Origin: Streptomyces kaniharaensis
GTDB lineage: Bacteria; Actinomycetota; Actinomycetes; Streptomycetales; Streptomycetaceae
Assembly: GCF_009569385.1 (NCBI RefSeq)
Contig: NZ_WBOF01000001.1
Coordinates: 2,428,001-2,492,000 of the forward strand
Reading direction: 5' to 3'
DNA length: 64,000 nt
Positions 31,038-40,099 of the stretch are shown here, in pieces. Both the position numbers and the translations under genes were made by a program. Numbering within the stretch: the first letter of the stretch is position 1; the number at the start of each line of letters is the position of its first letter. Under the pieces are notes generated by a model, which was given only the letters and a program-made list of their open reading frames with translations, was not told the origin of the DNA and did no database searches.

Positions 31038-31838
31038 TCAACCCTCCTGCGGCGGCCGGCGGCGCAACGTCAGCAGCAGCAGGACCGCCGCCGTCAGCGC
31101 CGCCGACAGGCGCAGCACGCCCGGGGCCGACGCCCACGTCATCTGGCCCAGCTGCGAGCCGGGCTGGAGGCCGCCCTGGCCCTGCTTGGCCTGCTGCATC
31201 CGGTAGAAGGTGCTCACGCTCATCGTGATCAGTGGAATGCCGAGGATCACGAACTTGCGGGTGAAGTCGGAGAGTTGGCGGGAGAGGTAGCCGAGACCCC
31301 AGCCGGCCAGCATCGCCGGGAAGAAGCCGGTGACGGCCCCGCCCGTGAGCAGGCCGGAGGCGAGCAGGAGCAGCGGGGACGGGCGGCGCCCGGCGAGCAC
31401 GCCCTTCTTCGGCGACGCATCCGAGGCGCCCTTCGGCGTCTTCACCTTCTTCGCCTTCACCGCGGCCTTCGGCGCCTGCGGCTCGGCGAGCGGCGTGTCA
31501 CCCTCCGCCGGGCGCTGCTCGGGGATCGGCTTCGGCGGGGCCGCCGGGGCGTCCGAGAAGTTGAGCATCACCAGGTCCCAGCCGCCCGCGCCCGAGTGGA
31601 TCACCTGCGGCGGCGGGACGGCGTCCGGGTCGGGCGTGCCGGACGGCTCGCGCGGCGGGTCCAGCGGGACGGACGCCATACCGGGCACGCCGGGCGCCGT
31701 CGCCGCGTCGTACACGCTGTCCGCGTCATCGCCACCCGGGGCAGCACCGGAAGCGGCTCCGGAAGCGGCTCCGGAAGCGGAGCTCCCCGACCCCGCACTC
31801 CACGGCCCGCTCCTGCGCCACCACTCGCCGTCCGTCAT
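31038..31838 (-). CDS. Hypothetical membrane protein with disordered N-terminus
   Basis: ATG 31838 (Met-Thr-Asp-Gly-Glu-Trp-Trp-Arg-Arg) gives 266 residues. An acidic, Pro/Ala/Ser-rich N-terminal half contains the short repeat Ala-Ser-Gly-Ala three times and a conserved-looking Trp-Asp-Leu-Val-Met-Leu-Asn. Four hydrophobic helices follow (about residues 155-265), separated by a Tyr-Leu-Ser-Arg-Gln-Leu-Ser-Asp-Phe-Thr loop. Function unknown. It diverges from the helicase-associated gene 150 nt away. Confidence 0.7.
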   Translation of the reverse strand: MTDGEWWRRSGPWSAGSGSSASGAASGAASGAAPGGDDADSVYDAATAPGVPGMASVPLDPPREPSGTPDPDAVPPPQVIHSGAGGWDLVMLNFSDAPAAPPKPIPEQRPAEGDTPLAEPQAPKAAVKAKKVKTPKGASDASPKKGVLAGRRPSPLLLLASGLLTGGAVTGFFPAMLAGWGLGYLSRQLSDFTRKFVILGIPLITMSVSTFYRMQQAKQGQGGLQPGSQLGQMTWASAPGVLRLSAALTAAVLLLLTLRRRPPQEG

Positions 31839-31987
31839 CCCCGACACCCCGCCTCGCCCGTACCCGGCCCAGCCCACCGCACAGCTCTCGGCCGTGACGC
31901 TACCCACCGTGCCCACGCCCACGCGAGTCCGGACACCGGGACCGCGGCCCATCCCCACCGTCCCCGCACCCGACTAACCTAGGTCGA

Positions 31988-34489
31988 ATGACCACACAGC
32001 AGGGCCCCCAACGCACCGGCAGGTCCACCGCCGGCCCCCGCACCCTGGCCGAGGAGCTGCGCGCCCGGCCGGACGACGGTCTCGCCGCCCTGCTCCGCTC
32101 CCGCCCCGACCTGCTGAACCCGGTGCCCGGCGACCTCACCCAGCTCGCCGCCCGGCTCTCCTCGCGCGCCTCCGCGCTGCGCGCCCTCGAACGGCTCGAC
32201 CGCTTCACCCTCCAGGTCGCCGAGGCCCTGGCCACCGCCCCGGACGGCACCACGCTCACCGCCGTCCGCACGCTGCTGACCGGCCCGGCCAAGGTCAAGC
32301 CGCACCCCGGCGCCACCCCGCTCACCCCGGCCGAGCGGTCCGCCGTCGCCGCCGCGCTGCCCCGGGCGATCGCCACCCTGCGCGACCGCGCCCTGCTCTG
32401 GGGCCCCGACAACGCGCTCCGCCTCGTCATCGCCGTCCGCGAGGCGCTGGCCCCCACCGCCGCCAACCCCGGCCGCACCGGCCTCGGCCCGACCCTTGCC
32501 GACGCCACCGCCGGGATGTCCCCGGCCCGGCTCCAGCAACTGCTCGCCTCCGCCGGGCAGCCCGCCACCCCCGACCCGGTCACCGCCGTCGCCGCGCTCA
32601 CCGCGCTGCTCACCGACCGCGCCCGCTGCGACGCCCTGCTCGCCACCGCGCCCGAGCCCGCCCTGCGGCTGCTGGAGAAGCTGGTCTGGGGCCCGCCCAC
32701 CGGCACCGTCCCGGACGCCACCCGCCCGGTCACCGCCGAGGACGCGCAGAGCCCCGTCGAATGGCTGCTGGCCCGGGGCCTGCTGCTGCCCACCAGCCCG
32801 GGCAGCGTGGTGCTGCCCCGCGAACTCGCCCTGCACCTGCGCGGTGGGCGCACCCACCGCACCGTCGAACCGCACCAGCCCGAACCCGCGCCCGCCACCG
32901 CCCCGCGCGATCCACAGGCTGTGGACGGAGTCGCCGCGGGCCAGGCCCACACCGCCGTCAGGACCGTCGAGGAACTGCTCGACCTCTGGGGCCTCACCCC
33001 GCCCCCCACCCTGCGCGCCGGCGGCCTCGGCGTCCGCGACCTCAAGCGCGCCGCCCAGGCCCTGGAGACCACCGAGCAGCAGGCCGCCTTCTGGCTCGAA
33101 CTCGCCTACACCGCAGGCCTGCTGGCCCCCGACGGCGAAGTCGACGAGTGCTGGGCCCCGACCCCCGCCTACGACACCTGGCGCCAGCAGGACACCGCCG
33201 ACCGCTGGACCGTCCTCGCCACCGCCTGGCTCGCCGCCACCCGCGTCCCCGCCCTCACCGGCACCCCCGACGGCAAGGGCAGGCCGCGCGCCGCCCTCGG
33301 CCCCGAACTCGACCGCACCCTCGCCCCGTCCGTGCGCCGCGCCGCCCTCGCCCTGCTCGCCGAACTCCCGCCCGGCACCCCGGCCACCGCCGCCGAACTG
33401 CTGCCCACCCTGCGCTGGCAGCGCCCGCTGCGCGGCGGCCCGACCGGCCCGGACGGCCACGAGCTGCGCGACGACCTCACCGCCTGGACCCTCACCGAGG
33501 CCGAACTCCTCGGCATCACCGGCCGCGGCGCCCTCGCCGCCCCCGCCCGCGCGCTGCTCACCGCCGAGGCCGACCCCGCCCAGGTGCTCGCCCCGCTGCT
33601 GCCGCGGCCGCTGGACCACGTGATCCTGCAGCCCGACCTCACCGCGATCGCCCCCGGCCCGCTGCTCACCCCGCTCGCCCACGCGCTCGCGCTCTGCGCC
33701 GACATCGAGTCCAAGGGCGGCGCCACCGTCTACCGGTTCACCCCGGTGTCCGTCCGCCGCGCCCTCGACGCCGGGCGCACCGCCGCCGACCTGCGGGCCT
33801 TCCTGGAGCAGCACTCCCGCACGCCCGTCCCGCAGCCGCTCAGCTACCTGATCGACGACGTCGCCCGCCGGCACGGCATCCTGCGGGTCGGCGCCGCCTC
33901 CTCGTACCTGCGCTGCGACGACCCGTCGCTGCTCGGCGAGGTCCTCGCCGACCGCCGCTCCGCCGACCTGCGGCTGCGGCTGCTCGCCCCCACCGTCCTC
34001 GCCTCCCAGGCCGCCCCGGACGTGCTGCTCGCCGCCCTGCGCGCGATGGGCTACGCCCCGGCCGCCGAGTCCGCCGAGGGCGACGTGGTGATCACCCGTC
34101 CGGACAGTCACCGCACCCCGCCGCGCACCGCGCCCGTCCCCGTCCCGGACGGCCCGCCCGCCCCGGACGACGTCCTGCTCGCCGCCGCCATCAAGGCCAT
34201 CCGGGCGGGCGACCGCGCCGCCACCGCGGCCCGCCGCGAGCCCACCGCGGACCCGCGCCAACTGCCCCGCACGGCCGCCGCGGAGACCCTGGCCGCCCTC
34301 CAGACGGCCGTCCTGCTCGGCGAGCGGATGTGGATCGGCTACCTCAACGCCGAGGGCATCGCCAGCCAGCGGATCATCGACCCGGTCAAGGTGGAGGGCG
34401 GCTTCGTCACCGCCTTCGACCACCACGCCGACGAGCTCCGCACCTTCGCCCTGCACCGCATCACGGGCGTCGCGGAGCTGGACGAGTAG
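31988..34489 (+). CDS. Helicase-associated (Helic_C_3 / XPB-partner) protein
   Basis: An 833-residue protein without Walker motifs. It resembles the actinobacterial helicase-associated family found upstream of XPB: N-terminal helical repeats with Leu-Arg-Ser-Arg-Pro-Asp-Leu-Leu-Asn-Pro, a middle domain with Asp-His-Val-Ile-Leu-Gln-Pro-Asp-Leu-Thr-Ala (about residue 540), the hallmark of Helic_C_3, and a C-terminal beta domain with Arg-Met-Trp-Ile-Gly-Tyr-Leu-Asn and His-His-Ala-Asp-Glu-Leu-Arg-Thr-Phe, similar to WYL-type domains. It is in the same direction as XPB with one small gene between, so joint action in DNA repair is likely. Confidence 0.8.
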   Translation: MTTQQGPQRTGRSTAGPRTLAEELRARPDDGLAALLRSRPDLLNPVPGDLTQLAARLSSRASALRALERLDRFTLQVAEALATAPDGTTLTAVRTLLTGPAKVKPHPGATPLTPAERSAVAAALPRAIATLRDRALLWGPDNALRLVIAVREALAPTAANPGRTGLGPTLADATAGMSPARLQQLLASAGQPATPDPVTAVAALTALLTDRARCDALLATAPEPALRLLEKLVWGPPTGTVPDATRPVTAEDAQSPVEWLLARGLLLPTSPGSVVLPRELALHLRGGRTHRTVEPHQPEPAPATAPRDPQAVDGVAAGQAHTAVRTVEELLDLWGLTPPPTLRAGGLGVRDLKRAAQALETTEQQAAFWLELAYTAGLLAPDGEVDECWAPTPAYDTWRQQDTADRWTVLATAWLAATRVPALTGTPDGKGRPRAALGPELDRTLAPSVRRAALALLAELPPGTPATAAELLPTLRWQRPLRGGPTGPDGHELRDDLTAWTLTEAELLGITGRGALAAPARALLTAEADPAQVLAPLLPRPLDHVILQPDLTAIAPGPLLTPLAHALALCADIESKGGATVYRFTPVSVRRALDAGRTAADLRAFLEQHSRTPVPQPLSYLIDDVARRHGILRVGAASSYLRCDDPSLLGEVLADRRSADLRLRLLAPTVLASQAAPDVLLAALRAMGYAPAAESAEGDVVITRPDSHRTPPRTAPVPVPDGPPAPDDVLLAAAIKAIRAGDRAATAARREPTADPRQLPRTAAAETLAALQTAVLLGERMWIGYLNAEGIASQRIIDPVKVEGGFVTAFDHHADELRTFALHRITGVAELDE

Positions 34490-34605
34490 GACCCGGCGCC
34501 TCCGGCCCGTTCGCGTCCGGCTCAACCGCTGGTCACGAGCGTGCGGTTGCGACCCGTACGAGCCCGGCGTAACCCGGAGGAAGGGGGTCAACACGAGGAG
34601 GCATC

Positions 34606-35010
34606 ATGCTCGGCGAACTCATAGGCGACACACAGAGCCAGGACACCGGCCGCCGCGTCCTCGCCGCCGGCGACGGCCACGTGACGGTCGAGGTCTCGTT
34701 CCAGGGCACCGGCAGCTACTACGGCACCCAGGTCAACGGCTTCGGCACGTATGAGGCCGAAATGCGCGCCGATGGCACCCTCTACGGCGAGGGCCAGGGC
34801 GTCGACATGACCGCCGACGGCCAGACCGTCACCTGGCACGGCAGCGGCGTCGGCCACATGACCGAGAACGGCGGCACCAGCTTCCGCGGTGCGCTCTTCT
34901 TCTCCACCACCTCCCCGCAGCTCGAACGCCTCAACGGCACCGTCGGCATCTTCGAGTTCGACACCGACGCCGGCGGCAAGTCCACCGGCAAGCTCTACGA
35001 ATGGAAGTAG
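34606..35010 (+). CDS. Hypothetical beta-barrel-like protein, 134 residues
   Basis: ATG 34606 has GAGGAG 5-6 nt upstream. The sequence is almost entirely short beta strands separated by Gly/Asp/Asn turns (Gly-Thr-Gly-Ser-Tyr-Tyr-Gly-Thr, Asp-Gly-Thr-Leu-Tyr-Gly-Glu-Gly-Gln-Gly, Gly-Ser-Gly-Val-Gly), suggesting an eight-stranded barrel of the calycin or allene-oxide-cyclase type. It ends Tyr-Glu-Trp-Lys, as in related streptomycete proteins. Function unknown. No signal peptide. Confidence 0.7.
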   Translation: MLGELIGDTQSQDTGRRVLAAGDGHVTVEVSFQGTGSYYGTQVNGFGTYEAEMRADGTLYGEGQGVDMTADGQTVTWHGSGVGHMTENGGTSFRGALFFSTTSPQLERLNGTVGIFEFDTDAGGKSTGKLYEWK

Positions 35011-35092
35011 CCCGCCCACGTTCCCCGCGGAATGCGCGACACTGGAAGATCTGCGTCAATCCAGCCTGTCAGCCAGTGGAGGGCACCCCCGC

Positions 35093-36730
35093 GTGAACGA
35101 CGGACCGCTCATCGTCCAGAGCGACAAAACTCTTCTCCTGGAGATCGACCACCCCAAGGCCGCCGACTGCCGCCGCGCCATCGCGCCGTTCGCCGAGCTC
35201 GAGCGCGCACCCGAGCACGTGCACACGTACCGGGTGACGCCGCTCGGGCTGTGGAACGCGCGGGCCGCCGGGCACGACGCCGAGCAGGTGGTCGACGCCC
35301 TGGTGACGTACTCGCGCTACCCGGTGCCGCACGCACTGCTGGTGGACGTGGCCGACACCATGGCCCGCTACGGGCGACTGCGGCTCTTCAAGCACCCGAC
35401 CCACGGCCTGGTGCTCACCACCACCGACCGGCCGGTTCTGGAGGAGGTGCTGCGGTCCAAGAAGATCGTTCCGCTGGTCGGCGCCCGGGTCGACCCCGAC
35501 ACCGTCGTGGTGCACCCGTCCGAGCGCGGCCAGATCAAGCAGGTGCTGCTCAAACTCGGTTGGCCCGCCGAGGACTTCGCCGGCTACGTGGACGGCGAGG
35601 CGCACCCCATCGACCTGGAGGAGAACGGCTGGCAGCTGCGCCCCTACCAGGCGCAGGCCGTGGAGGGCTTCTGGCACGGCGGCTCCGGCGTCGTCGTGCT
35701 GCCGTGCGGCGCCGGCAAGACGCTGGTCGGCGCCGCCGCCATGGCGCACGCCAAGTCGACCACGCTGATCCTGGTCACCAACACCGTGTCGGCCCGGCAG
35801 TGGAAGCACGAGCTGGTCCGGCGCACCTCGCTCACCGAGGACGAGATCGGCGAGTACAGCGGCACGAAGAAGGAGATCCGCCCGGTCACCATCGCCACCT
35901 ACCAGGTGATGACGACCAAGCGGAAGGGCGTGTACGCGCACCTGGAGCTGTTCGACGCCCGCAACTGGGGCCTGGTCGTCTACGACGAGGTGCACCTGCT
36001 GCCCGCGCCGGTGTTCAAGTTCACCGCCGACCTCCAGGCCCGCCGCCGCCTCGGCCTGACCGCCACGCTGGTCCGCGAGGACGGCCGCGAGGGCGACGTG
36101 TTCAGCCTCATCGGTCCCAAGCGCTTCGACGCGCCGTGGAAGGAGATCGAGGCGCAGGGCTACATCGCGCCGGCCGACTGCTGCGAGGTGCGGGTCACCC
36201 TGACCGACTCCGAGCGCCTGGCCTACGCGACCGCCGAGCCGGAGGAGCGCTACCGCTTCTGCGCCACGACGGCGACCAAGCGGCGGGTGGTGGAGGCGCT
36301 GGTCAGGAAGCACGAGAAGGACCAGACGCTGATCATCGGTCAGTACATCGACCAGCTGGACGAACTCGGTGAGGCGCTCGACGCGCCGGTGATCAAGGGC
36401 GAGACCAGCAACGCGCAGCGCGAGAAGCTCTTCGACGCGTTCCGCAACAAGGAGATCGGCGTCCTGGTGGTGTCCAAGGTCGCGAACTTCTCGATCGACC
36501 TGCCCGAGGCCACCGTCGCCATCCAGGTCTCCGGGACCTTCGGCTCCCGCCAGGAGGAGGCCCAGCGCCTCGGCCGCGTCCTGCGCCCCAAGGCGGACGG
36601 GCACGCGGCGCACTTCTACTCGGTGGTCGCCCGGGACACCGTGGACCAGGACTTCGCCGCCCACCGGCAGCGCTTCCTGGCCGAGCAGGGCTACGCCTAC
36701 CGCATCATCGACGCCGACGACGTGCTGTAA
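35093..36730 (+). CDS. DNA repair helicase XPB
   Basis: GTG 35093 with GGAGGG about 9 nt upstream gives 545 residues, normal for bacterial XPB. An N-terminal helicase-associated domain (about 1-170) precedes the SF2 core: Gln motif Leu-Arg-Pro-Tyr-Gln, Walker A Cys-Gly-Ala-Gly-Lys-Thr near 205, DEVH box Tyr-Asp-Glu-Val-His near 300, the RED motif Val-Arg-Glu-Asp-Gly-Arg-Glu near 326, and motif VI Gln-Arg-Leu-Gly-Arg-Val-Leu-Arg near 493. It is a 3'-5' DNA translocase, thought to act in repair together with a nuclease and the upstream helicase-associated protein. Confidence 0.93.
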   Translation: MNDGPLIVQSDKTLLLEIDHPKAADCRRAIAPFAELERAPEHVHTYRVTPLGLWNARAAGHDAEQVVDALVTYSRYPVPHALLVDVADTMARYGRLRLFKHPTHGLVLTTTDRPVLEEVLRSKKIVPLVGARVDPDTVVVHPSERGQIKQVLLKLGWPAEDFAGYVDGEAHPIDLEENGWQLRPYQAQAVEGFWHGGSGVVVLPCGAGKTLVGAAAMAHAKSTTLILVTNTVSARQWKHELVRRTSLTEDEIGEYSGTKKEIRPVTIATYQVMTTKRKGVYAHLELFDARNWGLVVYDEVHLLPAPVFKFTADLQARRRLGLTATLVREDGREGDVFSLIGPKRFDAPWKEIEAQGYIAPADCCEVRVTLTDSERLAYATAEPEERYRFCATTATKRRVVEALVRKHEKDQTLIIGQYIDQLDELGEALDAPVIKGETSNAQREKLFDAFRNKEIGVLVVSKVANFSIDLPEATVAIQVSGTFGSRQEEAQRLGRVLRPKADGHAAHFYSVVARDTVDQDFAAHRQRFLAEQGYAYRIIDADDVL

Positions 36731-36774
36731 GCGGCATCACGTGCCGTGAGCACGATCACGTGCCGTAGGCCGGA

Positions 36775-36933
36775 TCAGTAACGGACACCGTCGCGCCCGA
36801 GGAAGATCACGCGCGCGGCGGTGTCCAGGGCGATGCCGACGTTGCGGACGGCGGTGCTCAGCGGGTTGCGGTGGCGGCCGGGCACGGCGGTGGCGCCGAC
36901 CGGGGCGGTACGGGTGGACTGGTGAGTGCTCAT
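36775..36933 (-). CDS. 52-residue conserved small protein
   Basis: ATG 36933 (Met-Ser-Thr-His-Gln-Ser) encodes a Thr/Pro/Arg-rich N-terminus and Asn-Pro-Leu-Ser-Thr-Ala-Val-Arg-Asn-Val-Gly-Ile-Ala-Leu-Asp-Thr-Ala-Ala-Arg, ending Gly-Arg-Asp-Gly-Val-Arg-Tyr. Short proteins with this ending sit between XPB and helR in other streptomycetes, to my recollection. There is no clear ribosome binding site. It diverges from helR. Confidence 0.55.
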   Translation of the reverse strand: MSTHQSTRTAPVGATAVPGRHRNPLSTAVRNVGIALDTAARVIFLGRDGVRY

Positions 36934-37233
36934 GTATTCAACGGTAGGCAGCACGCTCGCCACCGGCATCACTCCAAAGGCCGTATCCGCCGAGCCGGCG
37001 CTCGTCCTCCAGGTGTACTGCACCCCTGGCAAGCCCCGAGACCCTGCGGGGCTGGAACCCTGAGACGGACGGGTCTAAGATCGTCCGTCTGCCCCCTCCC
37101 GAACCGTGGTACCTGCTGAAGCCCGCAGGCAGCCGGGGGAGGTGCCGACCGCACGGCAACCGGCCGGCTGTACCCCACCGTGAGCTCCATCGATCCGCTG
37201 CGCCCGCCACCGGGGCAGCCGGGAAGGTTCGCT
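36934..37233 (+). promoter_or_regulatory. helR upstream region: RAE-like half-site, promoter, hairpin
   Basis: This 300-nt region carries GCAAGCCCC (37029-37037), identical to one half of the rifamycin-associated element as I recall it; the other half is degenerate. TGGAAC at 37053-37058 and TAAGAT at 37076-37081 are 17 nt apart and could be a promoter. An inverted repeat AGACGGACG (37063-37071) / CGTCCGTCT (37082-37090) spans the -10 element and may be an operator or leader hairpin. Confidence 0.4.
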
Positions 37234-39309
37234 GTGCCCGCCAACCCCACCACCGACCCCCTCCAGCGCGAACGCGACCACCTGGCCGCGTCCCGGGCCG
37301 CGCTGCGAGCGATGCGCGAGGACGTCCAGTCGCTGGACCTGCGCGACGTGACCGGCACCTGGGTGTCCGCCGCCGTCCTCCAGAACCAGATCGAGTCCCG
37401 GATCGCCGCCCTGGCCGACCTCGCCGACACCCCGCTGTTCTTCGGCCGCCTCGACTACCTGCACGCGATCAGCGAGGAAATGTCCGAGGGCGGCGGAGGA
37501 GAGAGCTTCTACATCGGCCGCCGGCACGTCCACGACGCCGACGGCGACCCTATGGTGATCGACTGGCGCGCGCCGGTCTCCCAACCGTTCTACCGGGCCA
37601 GCCGCACCGAGCCGCTGGACGTCGAGCGCCGCCGCCGCTTCGGCTACACCGGCGGCGAGCTCACCGCGTACGAGGACGAGCACCTGACCGACCCGGCCAC
37701 AGAGACGTTTACCGGCTCCGCCGGGGGCTCCACCACCTCCGCCCTGCTCGCGGCCGAGATCGAGAAGCCGCGCGTCGGCCCCATGCGCGACATCGTGGCC
37801 ACCATCCAGCCCGAGCAGGACGAGATCGTCCGCTCCGACGTCACGGGCACCATCTGCGTCCAGGGGGCGCCCGGCACCGGGAAGACCGCCGTCGGCCTGC
37901 ACCGCGTCGCGTACCTGCTGTACGCGCACCGCGAGCGCCTGGCCCGGACCGGCACCCTGGTGATCGGCCCGAACAACGCGTTCCTCTCCTACATCGAGCA
38001 GGTCCTCCCCGCCCTCGGCGAGTTGGACGTGGCCCAGGCCACCGTGCAGCAGCTGGTCGGGCACGTCGAGGTGAAGGGCGAGGACACCGCCGAGGCGGCC
38101 CGGCTGAAGGGCGACGCCCGGATGGCCGAGGTGCTGCGCCGCGCGGTGCGCTCGGGCATCACGCTGCCCACCGAGCCCTGCGTGGTGGTCCGCGGCTCCC
38201 GGCGATGGCGCGTCCCGGTGTACGAACTCGCCGAGATCATCGAGGAGTTGAAGGACCGCGACATCCGCTACGGCGCCGCCGGCGAGGCCCTGCCGCAGCG
38301 CATCGCGCACGCCGTGCTGCTGAAGATGGAGCAGTCCGGCGAGGCTCCCGACGACCGGGTACAGGACGCGGTGGCCCGCAACAGCGCGGTCAAGGCGGTG
38401 GTCAAGCAGTGCTGGCCACCGGTCGACCCGGCCAAGCTGATGCTGCGACTGCTCTCCGAGCCGGAGTTCCTGGCCTCCTGCGCGGAGGGTGTGCTCACCG
38501 CCGAGGAGCAGCGGGCGGTGCTCTGGCCCAAGCCCGGCCGCTCGGTGAAGACCGCCCGCTGGACGGCCTCCGACGCCGTCCTGGTCGACGAGGCCGCGGA
38601 CCTGGTCCAGCGCACGCCCTCGCTCGGGCACGTGGTGCTGGACGAGGCGCAGGACCTCTCCCCGATGCAGTACCGCGCGGTCGGCCGCCGCTGCACCACC
38701 GGCTCGGCGACCGTCCTCGGCGACCTCGCCCAGGGCACCACCCCGTGGGCGACGGCGAGTTGGCCGGACGCCCTGCACCACCTGGGCAAGCCGGGCGCCC
38801 ACGTCGAGGAGCTGACCAAGGGCTTCCGGGTGCCGGAGGAGGTCATCGCCTACGCCTCCCGGCTGCTGCCCGCCATCGCGCCGGGCCTGGCCCCGGCGAC
38901 GTCGGTCCGCGAGGCCCCTGGCTCGCTGACGATCCGTCATATCACTGACGGGGAAGCGTCCGAGGCCGTGATCGAGGCCTGCCTCCGGGCCCTGGAGAAC
39001 GAGGGCTCGACCGGCCTGATCGCCGCCGACGCCCGCATCCCGCTGCTCGCCGAGGCGCTGACCGCGGCCGGTCTGCCGCACCTCTCCCCCGGCACCGAGA
39101 CCAGCGCCGAGGCCCGGCTGACCCTCGTCCCAGCGTCGCTCGCCAAGGGTCTGGAGTACGACTACGTGGTGCTGGACGAGCCGGCCGCGGTGATCGCCGG
39201 CGAGCCGGACGAGCGGACCGGCCTGCGCCGGCTGTACGTGGCGCTGACCCGGGCCGTCTCCGGGCTGACGGTGCTGCACGCGGAGCCGCTGCCCGAGCAA
39301 CTCCGCTGA
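37234..39309 (+). CDS. helR: RNA polymerase recycling motor ATPase (HelR-like, UvrD/HelD fold)
   Basis: GTG 37234 with GGGAAGG 6 nt upstream gives 691 residues; an in-frame GTG at 37180 lacks a ribosome binding site. An N-terminal coiled-coil arm (about 5-90: Leu-Gln-Arg-Glu-Arg-Asp-His-Leu) precedes a split SF1 core: Walker A GAPGTGKT at 211-218, Walker B Val-Leu-Asp-Glu-Ala-Gln-Asp-Leu-Ser near 470, and C-terminal Glu-Tyr-Asp-Tyr-Val-Val-Leu-Asp-Glu and Tyr-Val-Ala-Leu-Thr-Arg-Ala. This matches HelD-family proteins that dislodge stalled RNA polymerase; the actinobacterial HelR type also protects against rifamycins. The RAE-like half-site upstream supports that reading. Confidence 0.88.
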   Translation: MPANPTTDPLQRERDHLAASRAALRAMREDVQSLDLRDVTGTWVSAAVLQNQIESRIAALADLADTPLFFGRLDYLHAISEEMSEGGGGESFYIGRRHVHDADGDPMVIDWRAPVSQPFYRASRTEPLDVERRRRFGYTGGELTAYEDEHLTDPATETFTGSAGGSTTSALLAAEIEKPRVGPMRDIVATIQPEQDEIVRSDVTGTICVQGAPGTGKTAVGLHRVAYLLYAHRERLARTGTLVIGPNNAFLSYIEQVLPALGELDVAQATVQQLVGHVEVKGEDTAEAARLKGDARMAEVLRRAVRSGITLPTEPCVVVRGSRRWRVPVYELAEIIEELKDRDIRYGAAGEALPQRIAHAVLLKMEQSGEAPDDRVQDAVARNSAVKAVVKQCWPPVDPAKLMLRLLSEPEFLASCAEGVLTAEEQRAVLWPKPGRSVKTARWTASDAVLVDEAADLVQRTPSLGHVVLDEAQDLSPMQYRAVGRRCTTGSATVLGDLAQGTTPWATASWPDALHHLGKPGAHVEELTKGFRVPEEVIAYASRLLPAIAPGLAPATSVREAPGSLTIRHITDGEASEAVIEACLRALENEGSTGLIAADARIPLLAEALTAAGLPHLSPGTETSAEARLTLVPASLAKGLEYDYVVLDEPAAVIAGEPDERTGLRRLYVALTRAVSGLTVLHAEPLPEQLR

Positions 39310-39313
39310 CGCG

Positions 39314-39343
39314 GAAGGGCCGGCCCGCCGGGACCGGCCCTTC
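39314..39343. terminator. Bidirectional hairpin between helR and cutC
   Basis: Perfect 10-bp arms GAAGGGCCGG (39314-39323) and CCGGCCCTTC (39334-39343) with a 10-nt loop between convergent genes. Confidence 0.7.
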
Positions 39344-39354
39344 GACGGAAGCAC

Positions 39355-40041
39355 TCAGGCGTCGATCAGCGCCCGCCACCGCGCGACCTCGGCCGCGTCC
39401 ACCGGCGTGCGCCAGCCGTCGACGCGCACCGCGCCGCCGACGTGGAAGGCGTCGAACCCGGCGGCCCGCAGGCCCGGCACGTGCTCGGCCCGTAGGCCGC
39501 CGCCGATCAGGATCCGCTGCCCGTAGCCGGGTTCGCCCTTCCTCGCCAGCTCCTCGACCAGCACCTCGCGCCCGGAGTCCACGCCGCCGGGCGAGCCGGA
39601 GGTGAGGAAGGTGTCCAGCCCGGGCAGCGCGCCGACGGCGGCCCGCACGGCGGCCCGGTCGGCGCTGTGGTCGATCGCCCGGTGGAAGGTCCAGCGGCAG
39701 CCGGCCACCGCGTCGGCGACGGCAGCGGTGGCGGCCAGGTCGACGCCGCCGTCCGCGTCGAGGAAGCCGAGGACGAACTCCTCGGCGCCCTCGGCGCGGA
39801 GCGCGGCGGCCCGGGCGCGCAGCCCGTCCAGGTCGCCGGGCGCGAAGCCGGCCTGGCCGCGGAGCATGACGCGCAGCGGCAGGTCCACGGCGGCGCGGAT
39901 CCCGGCGAATTCCTCGACCGGCGGGGTGAGCCCGTCGGCGGCCATGTCGGTGACCAGTTCGAGCCGGTCGGCGCCGCCGGACTCGGCGGCCCGGGCGTCC
40001 TGGGGCGTCAGTGCGATGACTTCGAAGATTGGTCTAGACAT
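39355..40041 (-). CDS. cutC: CutC family protein
   Basis: ATG 40041 (Met-Ser-Arg-Pro-Ile-Phe-Glu-Val-Ile-Ala) gives 228 residues with a TIM-barrel pattern: Gly-Gly-Ala-Asp-Arg-Leu-Glu-Leu near residue 24, Phe-Val-Leu-Gly-Phe-Leu-Asp-Ala-Asp-Gly near 92, Thr-Phe-His-Arg-Ala-Ile-Asp near 118, and Ile-Leu-Ile-Gly-Gly-Gly-Leu near 179. CutC was linked to copper homeostasis, though its true biochemical role is unsettled. No copper genes are adjacent. Confidence 0.88.
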   Translation of the reverse strand: MSRPIFEVIALTPQDARAAESGGADRLELVTDMAADGLTPPVEEFAGIRAAVDLPLRVMLRGQAGFAPGDLDGLRARAAALRAEGAEEFVLGFLDADGGVDLAATAAVADAVAGCRWTFHRAIDHSADRAAVRAAVGALPGLDTFLTSGSPGGVDSGREVLVEELARKGEPGYGQRILIGGGLRAEHVPGLRAAGFDAFHVGGAVRVDGWRTPVDAAEVARWRALIDA

Positions 40042-40099
40042 GTCGGACAGCCTGCCACATCCGCCGGCCTCCGACGAGACCACCCCGCGCGGCCGCGCC

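Noticed and set aside
31979..34594. An 871-codon minus-strand open frame opposite the helicase-associated gene
   Set aside because: Composition is Gly/Ala/Arg/Val-rich without motifs, and it covers the well-supported plus-strand gene entirely.
37180..37233. Upstream GTG start for the HelR-like gene
   Set aside because: It has no ribosome binding site, while GTG 37234 has GGGAAGG at 6 nt and matches the usual N-terminus.
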